Assembly: GCF_014042355.1 (NCBI RefSeq)
Contig: NZ_JACEZU010000006.1
Coordinates: forward strand, 62,001 to 126,000
Length of the DNA: 64,000 bases
Reading direction: 5' to 3'
From: Rugamonas apoptosis
GTDB taxonomy: Bacteria > Pseudomonadota > Gammaproteobacteria > Burkholderiales > Burkholderiaceae_D
Made by a program: the position numbers and the translations under genes. The notes under the pieces are model-generated. The model searched no databases and was not told the origin of the DNA. It was given only the letters and a program-made list of their open reading frames with translations. The stretch's first letter is position 1. Each line of letters begins with the position of its first letter. Positions 16,726-25,199 of the stretch are shown piece after piece.

Positions 16726-19700
16726 ATGACCATTCCGTCCAGCAATTTGAAGCCCCGGCCCCGTCCCGGCGCGCCCCGCCCTCCCCGGCTGGCGCCGCCG
16801 CGCCGCCGCCCCTCCACCATGCACCAGCCGCCGCCGCTCCGCCCGGAGCGCTACTCCCCATCCTTGCTGAGGCGCTGCCTTGCCGCGCGTCTGGCGCTGT
16901 TGGTGGCGACAGTGGCGACCGTGGCTTCGGTGGTCTTGATGGCCTTGGTGGCCTTGGTGGCCTTGACGCCCCTGGCGTCCGCGTGGGCCGGCGTGCCGGC
17001 GCTGCGTTTCCAGAAGCTGGGCCCGCTGGGCAACGACGAACCGACCATGCTGGCCCTGCTGCAGGACCGCCAGGGCTATGTGTGGGTGGGCACCCTCAGC
17101 AACGGCCTGTACCGCTACAACGGCTACCACGCCGTCAAGTACGCGCACCGCGCCGGCGACGCGCACAGCCTGCCCCACAACCGCGTCTCGGCCCTGTTCG
17201 AGGATGACCAGGGCCGGATCTGGGCCGGTACCCAGGATGGCCTGGCCCGCTACAACCCCGAGCGCAACGACTTCACCGTCTACGCGCCGCCCTCGGGCCC
17301 GCACAACCACCGCATCATCAAGGCCATCCGGTCCGATGGCGGCCACGGCATGTGGCTGGCCAGCTGGGGCGGCCTGCAGCACTTCGACCCGGCCACGGGC
17401 GCCTTCACCGTCTACAGCCACGACCCGGCGCGCCCCGACAGCCTGGCCAGCAACGACTTGAACGCGCTGGCGCTGGACCCGCTGGGCGGCGTGTGGGCGG
17501 CCACCTGGCCCGGCGGGCTGGACTACCTGGCGCCCGGCGCCACCAGCTTCGTGCACCGCCAGGCCAACCCCACGCCCCAGGCCGAAACGCGGCGCAACAT
17601 CGTGCGCGCGCTGCAGTTCGACGCCAGCGGCGCGCTGTGGATAGGGACCGAGGCCGGCATGCTGCGCTGGGACGGCCGCGGCCCGTGGGAAACGCGCACC
17701 GTGGTGGCGGCGCCGGCCAGCCGCGTCACCGGCTTCTACCTGGACCGCCAGCACACGCTGTGGGCCACCACGCTGTCGGCCGGCCTGCTGCGCTGGAACG
17801 ATGCGGCCAGCCGCTTCGAGCGCTTCCACCACGCGCCCGACGATCCCTACAGCCTGCCCAGCGACAACCTGAAAGCCGTGATGCAGGACCGCGGCGGCAT
17901 GTTGTGGGTGGCGTCGTACACGGACGGCATCAGCCTGGCCAACCTGTCGAGCGCCGGCCTGGCCCGCTACGTGCCGCTGCCGCCCGTGGGCGAGGCGGCC
18001 AACGCCAGCAACGCCATGCTGGCCATGGCGCGCGCGCCTGACGGCCGCCTGTGGCTGGGCAGCGATAGCGGCCTGAGCCTGTATGACCCGGCCAGCAACC
18101 GGGTGCTGCGCAACTACCGGGCCCAGCCCGGCAAGCGCGGTGCGCTGAGCCAGGACATCGTCTACAGCCTGTACCAGGACGTGGCCGGCCACGGCCCGCT
18201 GTGGCTGGGCACGTCCGACGGCCTGAACCGGCTGGAGCGGCCCGACGGCCCGTTCCAGGTGGTGCGCTTCGGCGATCCGGCCAGCGACTACATCAACGCC
18301 ATCGCGCCCGGCGCCGGCGGCGTGCTATGGCTGGCCACCGGCAACAGCCTGATCAGCTACGAACCGGCCAGCGGCGCGCGCCGCGTCTACCGCCACGATC
18401 CGCAGGACAGCAACAGCCGCAGCGTGGATGGCGCCTCGGCCGTGCTGGAGGATGGCGCCGGCCGGGTGTGGGCCGGCTCGGAATGGAATGGCGGCGGGCT
18501 CGATGTGCTCGATCCGGCCACGGGCCGCTTCCGCCATTACACCCACCGCGACGGCGACCCGGCCAGCCTGAGCGACGACAACGTCTCCAGCCTGCACCAG
18601 GATGGCCGGGGCCGGATCTGGGTCGGCACGGGACGGGGCTTGCACCTGGCCTTGCCGCAGGCCGATGGCGGCCTGCGCTTCCGCTACTACGGCGCCGCGC
18701 TGGGCGGCGAAAAAGTGCTGGCCATCCGCGACGACGCCAAAGGCCGCATCTGGTGCAGCACGCTCACCGGCCTGTACCGGCTCGACCCCACGTCCGGCCA
18801 GGCCAGCCACTACACGGCCACCGACGGGCTGACGGAAGGCTTCATCATCAATTCGGCCGTGGCCGGCGCCGACGGCGACCTCTATTTCGGCAGCGTGCAC
18901 GGGCTGACGGCCGTCACCCCGGACGCCGTGCGCAGCAGCTCGGTGGCGCCGCAAGTGGCGATCAGCGATATCAGCGTGTTCAACCACTCGATCTACGACG
19001 GCAAGCTGGGGCCGGGCGTGACCGTGACCGGGCCGCTGACGGCGCCCACCGCGCTCACGCTGTCGTCGCAAGCGTCCGTGTTCTCGCTGGAATTCTCGGC
19101 CCTGCACTACGCCGACCCGGCCGCCAACCGCTACGCCTACCAGTTGCAAGGCTTCGACCGCGACTGGGTGGAAACGGACGCGGCCCACCGCAGCGCCACC
19201 TACACCAATCTCAATCCCGGACAATACGTGTTCCGGGTGCGCGCCGCCAACCATCGCGGCGTGTGGAGCCCGGAGCCGGCCACGCTGCTGGTGACGATCG
19301 AACCGCCGCTGTGGCAAACCTGGTGGTTCCGGGCGCTGGCCGGCGTGCTGGCGGCGGCGGCCCTGCTGGGCGCGCACCGCTGGCGCATCGTGCGGCTGAC
19401 GGGCCACCAGCGCCAGCTGGAACAACTGGTGACGGCCCGCACGGCCGAACTGGAGGAAAGCAACCGCAAGCTGGCCGCGCTCAGCACCACGGACGGCCTG
19501 ACGGGGGTGCGCAACCGGCGCGGCTTCGACGCGGCGCTGGCGGCCGAATGGCGGCGCGCGGCCCGCACCGGCCAGTCGCTGGCCCTGTCCATGCTCGACG
19601 TGGACCACTTCAAGAAATACAACGATCGCTACGGCCACCTGGCCGGCGACGCCTGCCTGCAACAAGTGGCAACCTTGATCATGGCCCATGGCCGGCGCAC

Positions 19701-20007
19701 CAGCGACCTGGTGGCGCGCTATGGCGGCGAGGAATTCGCGCTGCTGGCCGCCGCCACCGACGCCACCGACGCCTTTGGCATCGCGGAAACCATCTGCGCT
19801 GAACTGGCGCGGCTGGGGCTGCCGCATGACGGCTCGCCGTTCGGCACCGTGACCATCAGCGTGGGGGTGGCCGTGATGGTGCCCACGGAAGGCCGCACGC
19901 CCGACATGCTGGTGCGCCTGGCCGACCGCGCGCTGTACCAGGCCAAGGAAAAAGGCCGCAACATGGCGCTGCTGGCGCTGCCGATGGAGGAAGACGAGTT
20001 TGAATGA
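16726..20007 (+). CDS. Two-component-type propeller sensor with diguanylate cyclase (GGDEF) domain
   Basis: About 1093 residues. An N-terminal hydrophobic segment (LALLVATVATVASVVLMALVALVALTPLA in part, near 50-85) acts as signal or anchor. Some 14 propeller repeats of the 'DRQGYVWVGTLSNGLYRYN' type follow to about residue 745, then a Y_Y_Y domain, a membrane helix (WWFRALAGVLAAAALLGAHRW), a short coil and a GGDEF domain with LTGVRNRRGFDAAL and the active-site RYGGEEF. The periplasmic propellers probably bind a ligand and set cyclic-di-GMP synthesis. ATGs at 16714, 16726 and 16819 are all possible; the Pro/Arg-rich leader before the helix makes 16819 plausible too. No EAL domain. Confidence 0.92.
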   Translation: MTIPSSNLKPRPRPGAPRPPRLAPPRRRPSTMHQPPPLRPERYSPSLLRRCLAARLALLVATVATVASVVLMALVALVALTPLASAWAGVPALRFQKLGPLGNDEPTMLALLQDRQGYVWVGTLSNGLYRYNGYHAVKYAHRAGDAHSLPHNRVSALFEDDQGRIWAGTQDGLARYNPERNDFTVYAPPSGPHNHRIIKAIRSDGGHGMWLASWGGLQHFDPATGAFTVYSHDPARPDSLASNDLNALALDPLGGVWAATWPGGLDYLAPGATSFVHRQANPTPQAETRRNIVRALQFDASGALWIGTEAGMLRWDGRGPWETRTVVAAPASRVTGFYLDRQHTLWATTLSAGLLRWNDAASRFERFHHAPDDPYSLPSDNLKAVMQDRGGMLWVASYTDGISLANLSSAGLARYVPLPPVGEAANASNAMLAMARAPDGRLWLGSDSGLSLYDPASNRVLRNYRAQPGKRGALSQDIVYSLYQDVAGHGPLWLGTSDGLNRLERPDGPFQVVRFGDPASDYINAIAPGAGGVLWLATGNSLISYEPASGARRVYRHDPQDSNSRSVDGASAVLEDGAGRVWAGSEWNGGGLDVLDPATGRFRHYTHRDGDPASLSDDNVSSLHQDGRGRIWVGTGRGLHLALPQADGGLRFRYYGAALGGEKVLAIRDDAKGRIWCSTLTGLYRLDPTSGQASHYTATDGLTEGFIINSAVAGADGDLYFGSVHGLTAVTPDAVRSSSVAPQVAISDISVFNHSIYDGKLGPGVTVTGPLTAPTALTLSSQASVFSLEFSALHYADPAANRYAYQLQGFDRDWVETDAAHRSATYTNLNPGQYVFRVRAANHRGVWSPEPATLLVTIEPPLWQTWWFRALAGVLAAAALLGAHRWRIVRLTGHQRQLEQLVTARTAELEESNRKLAALSTTDGLTGVRNRRGFDAALAAEWRRAARTGQSLALSMLDVDHFKKYNDRYGHLAGDACLQQVATLIMAHGRRTSDLVARYGGEEFALLAAATDATDAFGIAETICAELARLGLPHDGSPFGTVTISVGVAVMVPTEGRTPDMLVRLADRALYQAKEKGRNMALLALPMEEDEFE

Positions 20008-20017
20008 GAACACCACG

Positions 20018-20200
20018 ATGACAGAACAAGCAGCGCGCCCGGCACCGGACGATCCCATGCCCGAGGCGCCGGAGCCGCCCGATCCCAACGCCTGCTGCCA
20101 CAGCGGCTGCGCGTACTGCGTGGAGGATTTGTACGCGGAAGAACGGGCGCGCTACCTCGCCGCGCTGGCCGCCTGGCATCTGCGCCACCCAGCCAAGTAG
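20018..20200 (+). CDS. Small oxidoreductase-like domain protein
   Basis: The 60-residue protein contains PPDPNACCHSGCAYCVEDLY, matching the Cys-rich 'oxidoreductase-like, N-terminal' domain (P.PPDP..CC.SGC..C...). Five Cys residues could bind metal or take part in redox chemistry; the function is unknown. The ATG at 20018 lies 11 bp past the previous stop. An upstream TTG at 20000 is in frame but unlikely. It ends with WHLRHPAK just before the REP cluster. Confidence 0.75.
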   Translation: MTEQAARPAPDDPMPEAPEPPDPNACCHSGCAYCVEDLYAEERARYLAALAAWHLRHPAK

Positions 20201-20220
20201 CAAATCGGAAAAATCGAAAA

Positions 20221-20345
20221 TCGGGGTCAGTTCCGGCAACCTGCCAAAAAATCGGGGTCAGTTCCGGCAACCTGCCAATGAGTGGCGTGATGCCGGAACT
20301 GACCCCGCTTCTTCCGTGATGCCGGAACTGACCCCGCTTCTTCCG
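20221..20345. repeat. Cluster of four REP elements (two direct, two inverted)
   Basis: GGGGTCAGTTCCGGCA occurs at 20223-20238 and 20254-20269. The inverted core occurs at 20291-20306 and 20320-20335. The left two are 31 bp apart and the right two 29 bp apart, each with its flank duplicated (AACCTGCCAA on the left, GCTTCTTCC on the right). The inner pair can fold as a hairpin. It lies between convergent genes. Confidence 0.92.
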
Positions 20346-20401
20346 TCCAGCCAAGCAAAACGCGGTTTCCGTTCTGGTTTTCTGGTGGCCTTGCTTATGC
20401 G

Positions 20402-22183
20402 TTACGGCTGACCGCTACCCGCCCTCGCCGCGCTGTCGCGCTTGCGCTTGACGGCCAGCGTGCCGGCAGCGCGGAAATCGAACAGGTTCATCAGGTCGCC
20501 AATGGCGGGCCGGTTGGCCGGGACGTAGGGATCGCCGGCCACATGCACGGGATTGGGCAGGTTGTCGCGGCTGCGGGCCGACAACGGCGGCAAGGCCCAG
20601 TTGCGTTCGATGAACTTGGCGATCGAAGCATGGTCGTAATAGGTGTGATCCACGGCGCCCTTGCGCGCATACGGCGAAATGGCGATCAGCGGCACCCGCG
20701 TGCCATCGCCAAAAAAGTCGATCAGTTGCACGTAGCCGGAATCGTAATAGCCGCCGCCCTCGTCGAAAGTAACCAGGATGGCGGTCTTCTTCCATAGCGC
20801 CGGATTGGCGCGCACCCGTTCCAGCACGTCGGCCACCAATTGGTCGAAGCTGGGCTGCATGGCGTAGCCGGGATGGCCGGAGATGCTGTCGTACGGGGCG
20901 ATCACGGCCACTTGCGGGAACGTGGCCTCGTCTTTCACGTCCACGTAGAACTGCATCAGGTCGACCAGCTTGTCCTTGTCCGGCCCCGTCATGGTGGAGC
21001 GGAAGAAGGTGGGCGTGTCGCACATGCCGCAGTATTCCCTGTCCACTTTGACGCCATCGTTGCGCCCGCCGCTGTACCACTTCCACGCCACGCCGCCGGC
21101 CGTCATGGCGTCGCCGATGTGGGGCATGGTTTGCGGCGGCAGCAGGAATTTGTCGTCGCCCAGCGCCAGCGGCTGGCCCAGCGGCGCGTAGGACGGCTCC
21201 ATGTTGTTGACCATGTACCAGGCGCCAGGCGCGCAATTGCCGTCATTGAAGGCGCGGTACGGCAGCTTGGCCAGCAGGCCATGGATGCCGGCCACGCCCG
21301 GCTGCGCCGGGTCGGCGCAGTTGACGTAGCTGCCGCCCCGGTAGCCGTCTTCCACGTACCAGTTGTTGGTGCCGGGCTGGGCGTTGGGGTTTTCGATCTG
21401 TTTGATGGGTGGCGTGGCCGGCTGGCCGTTGGCGGCGTCGGTGTACACGCCCACGTCGGCCGTGGCCAGCGCAAAGTAGTTGGCCGTGGTGCCGCCCATC
21501 ACGGGCTGGTGGTAGTTGTCGGCGATGGCGTACTGGTCGGCCAGGCGCTTGAACAATGGCGCGTCGCCGGCCGCCATGTTGTAGTAGCCCATGGCGATGG
21601 CGCCCTGGCGGGTCTTGCCGGGCGCCAGCGGGAACGGGTTGCTGGGGCCGGGGCCGGTCTGGTCGGCCACCCACACGAACAGGTCGTGCTTGCCGCCGTT
21701 GACCTGCTGCCACATCTGGAAGAAGCGGTGGGTGGGGTCACCCGTGTGGGCGCCGTAGCTGACGTGGCGCGTGATCTGGAATGGGCCGTTGGGCAGGTCG
21801 GCCGGGAAGCGCGCGTCCGGCACGTCCTGGCGCTGGCCGAAGGCGCCGGCCGCCCACGGTTGCGGCAACTGGCCGTAGACGCCATTGAATTCCGGTGTGG
21901 GCGTGTAGGCGCCGGTGGACAGGCCCAGCTTTTGCGCCGCGTCGCGGAAGCGCGGACCGGGCGTGCCGTCGCGGTTGACGATTTTTTTCGACAGCAGGTT
22001 GGCCACGCTCTGGCCGCGCGTGGGCTCGTACACGCCGTACAGGTTGTCGAAGGTGCGGTTCTCGCCCACCAGCACAATCACATGTTCGATCGGGGTGGTG
22101 GCGGTGGCGGCCAGGCAAGCTGGCGCGAAGCTCAACGCGGCCAGGGCAGCCAAGGTGGACGTGGTCGAACGGGATATGGGCAT
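20402..22183 (-). CDS. Secreted phosphoesterase (PF04185, phospholipase C / acid phosphatase type)
   Basis: The 593-residue protein has a signal peptide (MPISRSTTSTLAALAALSFAPACLA). It carries the family motifs HVIVLVGENRTFDNLYGVY (metal-binding E-N-R near residue 45), MGGTTANYFA, YDSISGHPGYAMQPSFDQL, TFDEGGGYYDSGY and ISPYARKGAVDHTYYDHASI. Members cleave phosphoesters of phospholipids or other organic phosphates in the periplasm or outside the cell. The start at 22183 is preferred because the signal peptide begins there. It follows the TonB-dependent receptor by 98 bp with a hairpin between, and very likely shares its PhoB-type promoter. The exact substrate is not determined. Confidence 0.88.
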   Translation of the reverse strand: MPISRSTTSTLAALAALSFAPACLAATATTPIEHVIVLVGENRTFDNLYGVYEPTRGQSVANLLSKKIVNRDGTPGPRFRDAAQKLGLSTGAYTPTPEFNGVYGQLPQPWAAGAFGQRQDVPDARFPADLPNGPFQITRHVSYGAHTGDPTHRFFQMWQQVNGGKHDLFVWVADQTGPGPSNPFPLAPGKTRQGAIAMGYYNMAAGDAPLFKRLADQYAIADNYHQPVMGGTTANYFALATADVGVYTDAANGQPATPPIKQIENPNAQPGTNNWYVEDGYRGGSYVNCADPAQPGVAGIHGLLAKLPYRAFNDGNCAPGAWYMVNNMEPSYAPLGQPLALGDDKFLLPPQTMPHIGDAMTAGGVAWKWYSGGRNDGVKVDREYCGMCDTPTFFRSTMTGPDKDKLVDLMQFYVDVKDEATFPQVAVIAPYDSISGHPGYAMQPSFDQLVADVLERVRANPALWKKTAILVTFDEGGGYYDSGYVQLIDFFGDGTRVPLIAISPYARKGAVDHTYYDHASIAKFIERNWALPPLSARSRDNLPNPVHVAGDPYVPANRPAIGDLMNLFDFRAAGTLAVKRKRDSAARAGSGQP

Positions 22184-22205
22184 GACTCTCTCCAATGAAA
22201 GACAG

Positions 22206-22252
22206 CGCGGCGAGGCGCGCCACGGCATCGCTGCCGTGGCGTCCCCGCCGCG
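22206..22252. other. Intercistronic hairpin between receptor and phosphoesterase genes
   Basis: The inner stem CGCCACGGCA / TGCCGTGGCG (22218-22227 and 22232-22241, loop TCGC) is perfect over 10 bp. An outer stem CGCGGCG / CGCCGCG (22206-22212, 22246-22252) extends it. There is no T-tract, so it is more likely an mRNA-stabilising or attenuating structure than a terminator. Confidence 0.6.
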
Positions 22253-22281
22253 CCGTGAACGGCTAGCTTGCGATCGTGCCC

Positions 22282-24561
22282 TTACAGCTTGCCGCTCAGG
22301 GTCAGGAAGGCCTGGCGCGGCGCGGCCGATTGCAGCGTGGCGAAGGTGCCGGTGGCATCGGAGGCGGTGAAGCCGTTGGTGCCGATCGAGCTGAAGTACT
22401 TCTTGTCGAACAGGTTGGTCACGTTGAACTGCAGCGACAATTCCTTCAACATGCCCACGGGTTTCAGTTTATATCCAGCCGACAAGTTTGCCACCCAGAA
22501 CGAAGGCACGGCGCCATCGTTGAGGTAGGTGTAGTAGCGCTTGCCCGTGTACTTGGCGCCCAGGCGCGCGAACCACACCAGGTTATCGTAGCCCAGTTCC
22601 GTGTCGAACATGGTGCGCGGGGTGTCCACCACTTGCTTGCCGCTCACGGCCACCACCTTGCCGTTATCCAGATAGTTCGATTTGTACTTGGAGTCGTTGT
22701 AGGTGAAGGTATTGAACCACGCATAGCCCGGCAGGAACTTCCATTCGGCCACCGCTTCCAGGCCCTTGGTTTCCACCTTGCCCACGTTGACGAAGGTGCT
22801 CGGGCAGCCGGCGATGCCGACGCAGGTGGCCACGTTCAGCTGGCGGTCATCGAAATCGGCGTGGTAGATGGCCAGCGAGCCTTGCAGGTCGCGCCGCTTG
22901 AAGCGGTAGCCCAGGTCGACGTTGACCGAGGTTTCAGGCTTGAGGTTGGGGGCGCTCTGGTTGAACACGGCCTGGGGCTGCGAGAACGGGCCGTTCACGC
23001 CCGGCTGGAAGGCACGCATGTTTTGCGAGGCGGAAGCGAACAGTTCGTCGTCGCGGCTCAGGGCGTAGTTCAGGCCCAGTTGCGGCAGGAAGGACTTGGA
23101 GGCCACCAGTTCGCCACCGGCGCGGCCGTCCACCAGGTTGGTGGCATCGATGGTCACTTTCGGGCTCTTGAAGCCGGCATTGATCTTCAGCTTGCCGTCC
23201 AGCGCGCGGTAGGTGTCCTGCAGGTAGAACTGGGTGGTGGTGGTGGTGAAATCCTGCTTGAAGCCCGTCTTGAACGGGTTGCTCAGAAAGTGGTTGGTGT
23301 CTTCCGGACCGCTAACGGCGTAGAAGTTGCGGGTCAGGCGGTGCAGGCTGCGCTCGCCCCAGATACCGGCGGCGACGGTGTGCCGGCCCCAGTCCACGGT
23401 CAGGTCGTTGACCAGGCCGTCGCGGCCGATCGAATACTCGGTGGTGCGGATCGCGATCGGCACGGTGGGCGAGGAGTCCTGGTAAGGCGTGTACCAGTGG
23501 CCCTGGCCTTCATTGCTGTGGTGATAGTAGCTGGTCTTGAGCCAGGCCGCGGGCGCGAGCTTGAGCTCCACCGACAGGCCGCCCAGGCTGTCCTTGCGCA
23601 GGCCGCGGCCGAGGAAGTAAGCGTCGTCCTTGTTGTTGTCCGGTCCGGTGAAGATATTCTTGGCCGCGTTCACGGCGCGCTGCCAGTCGGGTGCGTAGTT
23701 GTCCCAGTTGTAGCCCAGGCGCTGCGCCATTTCCAGCGACAAGTCCTGGTAATCCGTTTCCTTGCGGTTGGAGGTGTTGTAGAAGGCCGTCAGCGTGTTC
23801 TCGCCGAACTGGTGTTCCACCCGCGTGTTGATCTGGTCCTGGTCCTGCGAACCGGCGCCCTTCCACTTGTCGGCGCGCTGGCGGGTGCCGCTGACGAACA
23901 GCTTGGTGGCGTCGTTGATCAGGCCGCTGTCCAGGCGCACGAAGGTGCGCGAGGTGCGGTCCGCGCCCACGGTCTGGTTGACCGTCACGCCGCGCTCGTC
24001 GGTGGGGGCCAGCGTGATGAACTGCACCGTGCCGCCCAGGTTGCTGGTGGAGGCCGTGCCCAGCGCGCCGGCGCCTTGCGAGATGGCCACGCGGCCGATG
24101 TTTTCGGCCGAAACGGCGCGGCTGATGTGCAGGCCGTTGTTGTTACCGTAGCTCATGTCGCCGAGCGGGAGGTCGTCCAGCGTGAAGCCCAGCTGGCTCT
24201 GGTTAAAGCCGCGCACGCTGAAACGGGTCGACCATTCATAGGCGCCGAACGGGTCGGACGACTGGAAATTCACGCCCGGCAGCTTCTCCAGCGCCTTCAA
24301 CGGACTGGTGCCCGGCAACGCCTTGGCCAGTTCCGCGTGGTTCAGGTTCTGCACCTGGCGCGACTGGCCCTGGCCCAGGACTTCCACCACCTGCGCCGGG
24401 GCGCCGGCGGCACCCGCCACGGCGGCTTCCGCCTGGCCGGCGGCGGCGGCGACGGCGGCCACGTCAGCCACCTCGGCCGCGTCCGGCGCGGCATAGGCGT
24501 AGCAGGCCAGCGATTGCAGGACCAGCAGGCAGATCGGTTTTAAACGGAGATGCTGTTGCAT
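22282..24561 (-). CDS. TonB-dependent outer-membrane receptor, predicted PhoB-regulated
   Basis: The 759-residue protein has a signal peptide ending near AYA-APDA and an Ala-rich spacer. A TonB-box-like VVEVLGQGQ is followed by the plug domain (LPGVNFQSSDPFGAYEWSTRFSVRGFNQSQLGF; then ISQGAGALGTASTSNLGGTVQF). The barrel ends with a NVTNLFDKKY repeat and a final hydrophobic residue (SGKL). It lacks an extra signalling domain. The ATG at 24561 is supported by the signal peptide; an upstream ATG at 24678 would lie inside the Pho box. Next to a secreted phosphoesterase, it most likely imports a phosphorus compound or a product of that enzyme, not a siderophore. The ligand is inferred only. Confidence 0.88.
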   Translation of the reverse strand: MQQHLRLKPICLLVLQSLACYAYAAPDAAEVADVAAVAAAAGQAEAAVAGAAGAPAQVVEVLGQGQSRQVQNLNHAELAKALPGTSPLKALEKLPGVNFQSSDPFGAYEWSTRFSVRGFNQSQLGFTLDDLPLGDMSYGNNNGLHISRAVSAENIGRVAISQGAGALGTASTSNLGGTVQFITLAPTDERGVTVNQTVGADRTSRTFVRLDSGLINDATKLFVSGTRQRADKWKGAGSQDQDQINTRVEHQFGENTLTAFYNTSNRKETDYQDLSLEMAQRLGYNWDNYAPDWQRAVNAAKNIFTGPDNNKDDAYFLGRGLRKDSLGGLSVELKLAPAAWLKTSYYHHSNEGQGHWYTPYQDSSPTVPIAIRTTEYSIGRDGLVNDLTVDWGRHTVAAGIWGERSLHRLTRNFYAVSGPEDTNHFLSNPFKTGFKQDFTTTTTQFYLQDTYRALDGKLKINAGFKSPKVTIDATNLVDGRAGGELVASKSFLPQLGLNYALSRDDELFASASQNMRAFQPGVNGPFSQPQAVFNQSAPNLKPETSVNVDLGYRFKRRDLQGSLAIYHADFDDRQLNVATCVGIAGCPSTFVNVGKVETKGLEAVAEWKFLPGYAWFNTFTYNDSKYKSNYLDNGKVVAVSGKQVVDTPRTMFDTELGYDNLVWFARLGAKYTGKRYYTYLNDGAVPSFWVANLSAGYKLKPVGMLKELSLQFNVTNLFDKKYFSSIGTNGFTASDATGTFATLQSAAPRQAFLTLSGKL

Positions 24562-24640
24562 GATAGGACTTTCGTACGTTGATGGGAGAAGTTGCGGATA
24601 TCCGCGCTCCGGCAAACTTGCCGAAAACAAAACTTGCAGG

Positions 24641-24646
24641 ATTGTA
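24641..24646 (-). promoter_or_regulatory. -10 box of the PhoB-type promoter
   Basis: TACAAT on the minus strand, exactly 10 bp downstream of the last Pho half-site, as in PhoB-activated promoters, which lack a normal -35. It would start a transcript near 24634, about 73 nt before the receptor start codon. Confidence 0.7.
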
Positions 24647-24656
24647 GGAAGGGGAT

Positions 24657-24696
24657 GTGACAGCTGCGTGACGGTCACGTGACAGTTCGATGACCA
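24657..24696 (-). promoter_or_regulatory. Pho box (four PhoB half-sites)
   Basis: Read on the minus strand, the half-sites are TGGTCAT, CTGTCAC, CCGTCAC and CTGTCAC, each followed by a 4-bp spacer and repeating exactly every 11 bp (24696-24690, 24685-24679, 24674-24668, 24663-24657). This matches the PhoB consensus CTGTCAT in tandem. It implies induction of receptor and phosphoesterase at low phosphate. Confidence 0.85.
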
Positions 24697-24856
24697 ATGA
24701 ATAATTTTGCCATTCGGACAAAACTACATCGGGCCCATGGATGCAGGCGGCGCGAGGTGTGGCGGCCGTCACCGGCCGGCGCGCGGGGGCGGCTAGAGGA
24801 ATGCCTCCAATGTGCCGATCTGGGGTAAGCTAGGCGTTCCCCGACGTCACTGTGGA

Positions 24857-25189
24857 ATGCATATGTGGATCAAACGTAGTGTGGCCGCGCTGCTGGCGGC
24901 CGTGATGGCGCTGCCGCTGCTGGCTGGCGCCCGCCCGTTCCCGGCCGACATCAAGCGCGGCCGGATGACGCCCGGTTATTACCCCGACCTGACCATGGAT
25001 GGCCAGCCGCGCAAACTGTCGCCGGCGGCCCGCATCTTCAACCAGGACAACATGATAGAAATGCCGGCCAGCCTGCGTGGCAGCGGCATACTGGTGTACT
25101 ACACGGAAGACGCCAACGGCGATATCAAGGAAGTGTGGATCCTGACGGACGAGGAAGCGGCGCAGGGCATGCCCGCGCCGTCCCGATAA
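24857..25189 (+). CDS. Small exported protein of unknown function
   Basis: The 110-residue protein starts MHMWIKRSVAALLAAVMALPLLAGARPFPADIK, a clear Sec signal peptide cleaved after about residue 25. The mature part is about 85 residues, has no Cys, and contains ILVYYTEDANGDIKEVWILTDEEA. No family is recognised. The ATG at 24857 is preferred over one 45 bp upstream; an ATG two codons later (24863) is equally good. It is convergent with the chemotaxis gene (11 bp apart) and divergent from the receptor. Confidence 0.7.
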   Translation: MHMWIKRSVAALLAAVMALPLLAGARPFPADIKRGRMTPGYYPDLTMDGQPRKLSPAARIFNQDNMIEMPASLRGSGILVYYTEDANGDIKEVWILTDEEAAQGMPAPSR

Positions 25190-25199
25190 GGCCCCCGCC

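Noticed and set aside
22276..24543. A 755-codon open frame on the plus strand opposite the TonB receptor
   Set aside because: It is an antisense shadow caused by high GC content; its product is rich in Gly/Val/His/Arg/Gln without domains, while the minus strand encodes a complete receptor.
22282..24561. Siderophore receptor under Fur control
   Set aside because: A Pho box occupies the promoter and no Fur-box-like or siderophore genes were seen; the neighbour is a phosphoesterase.
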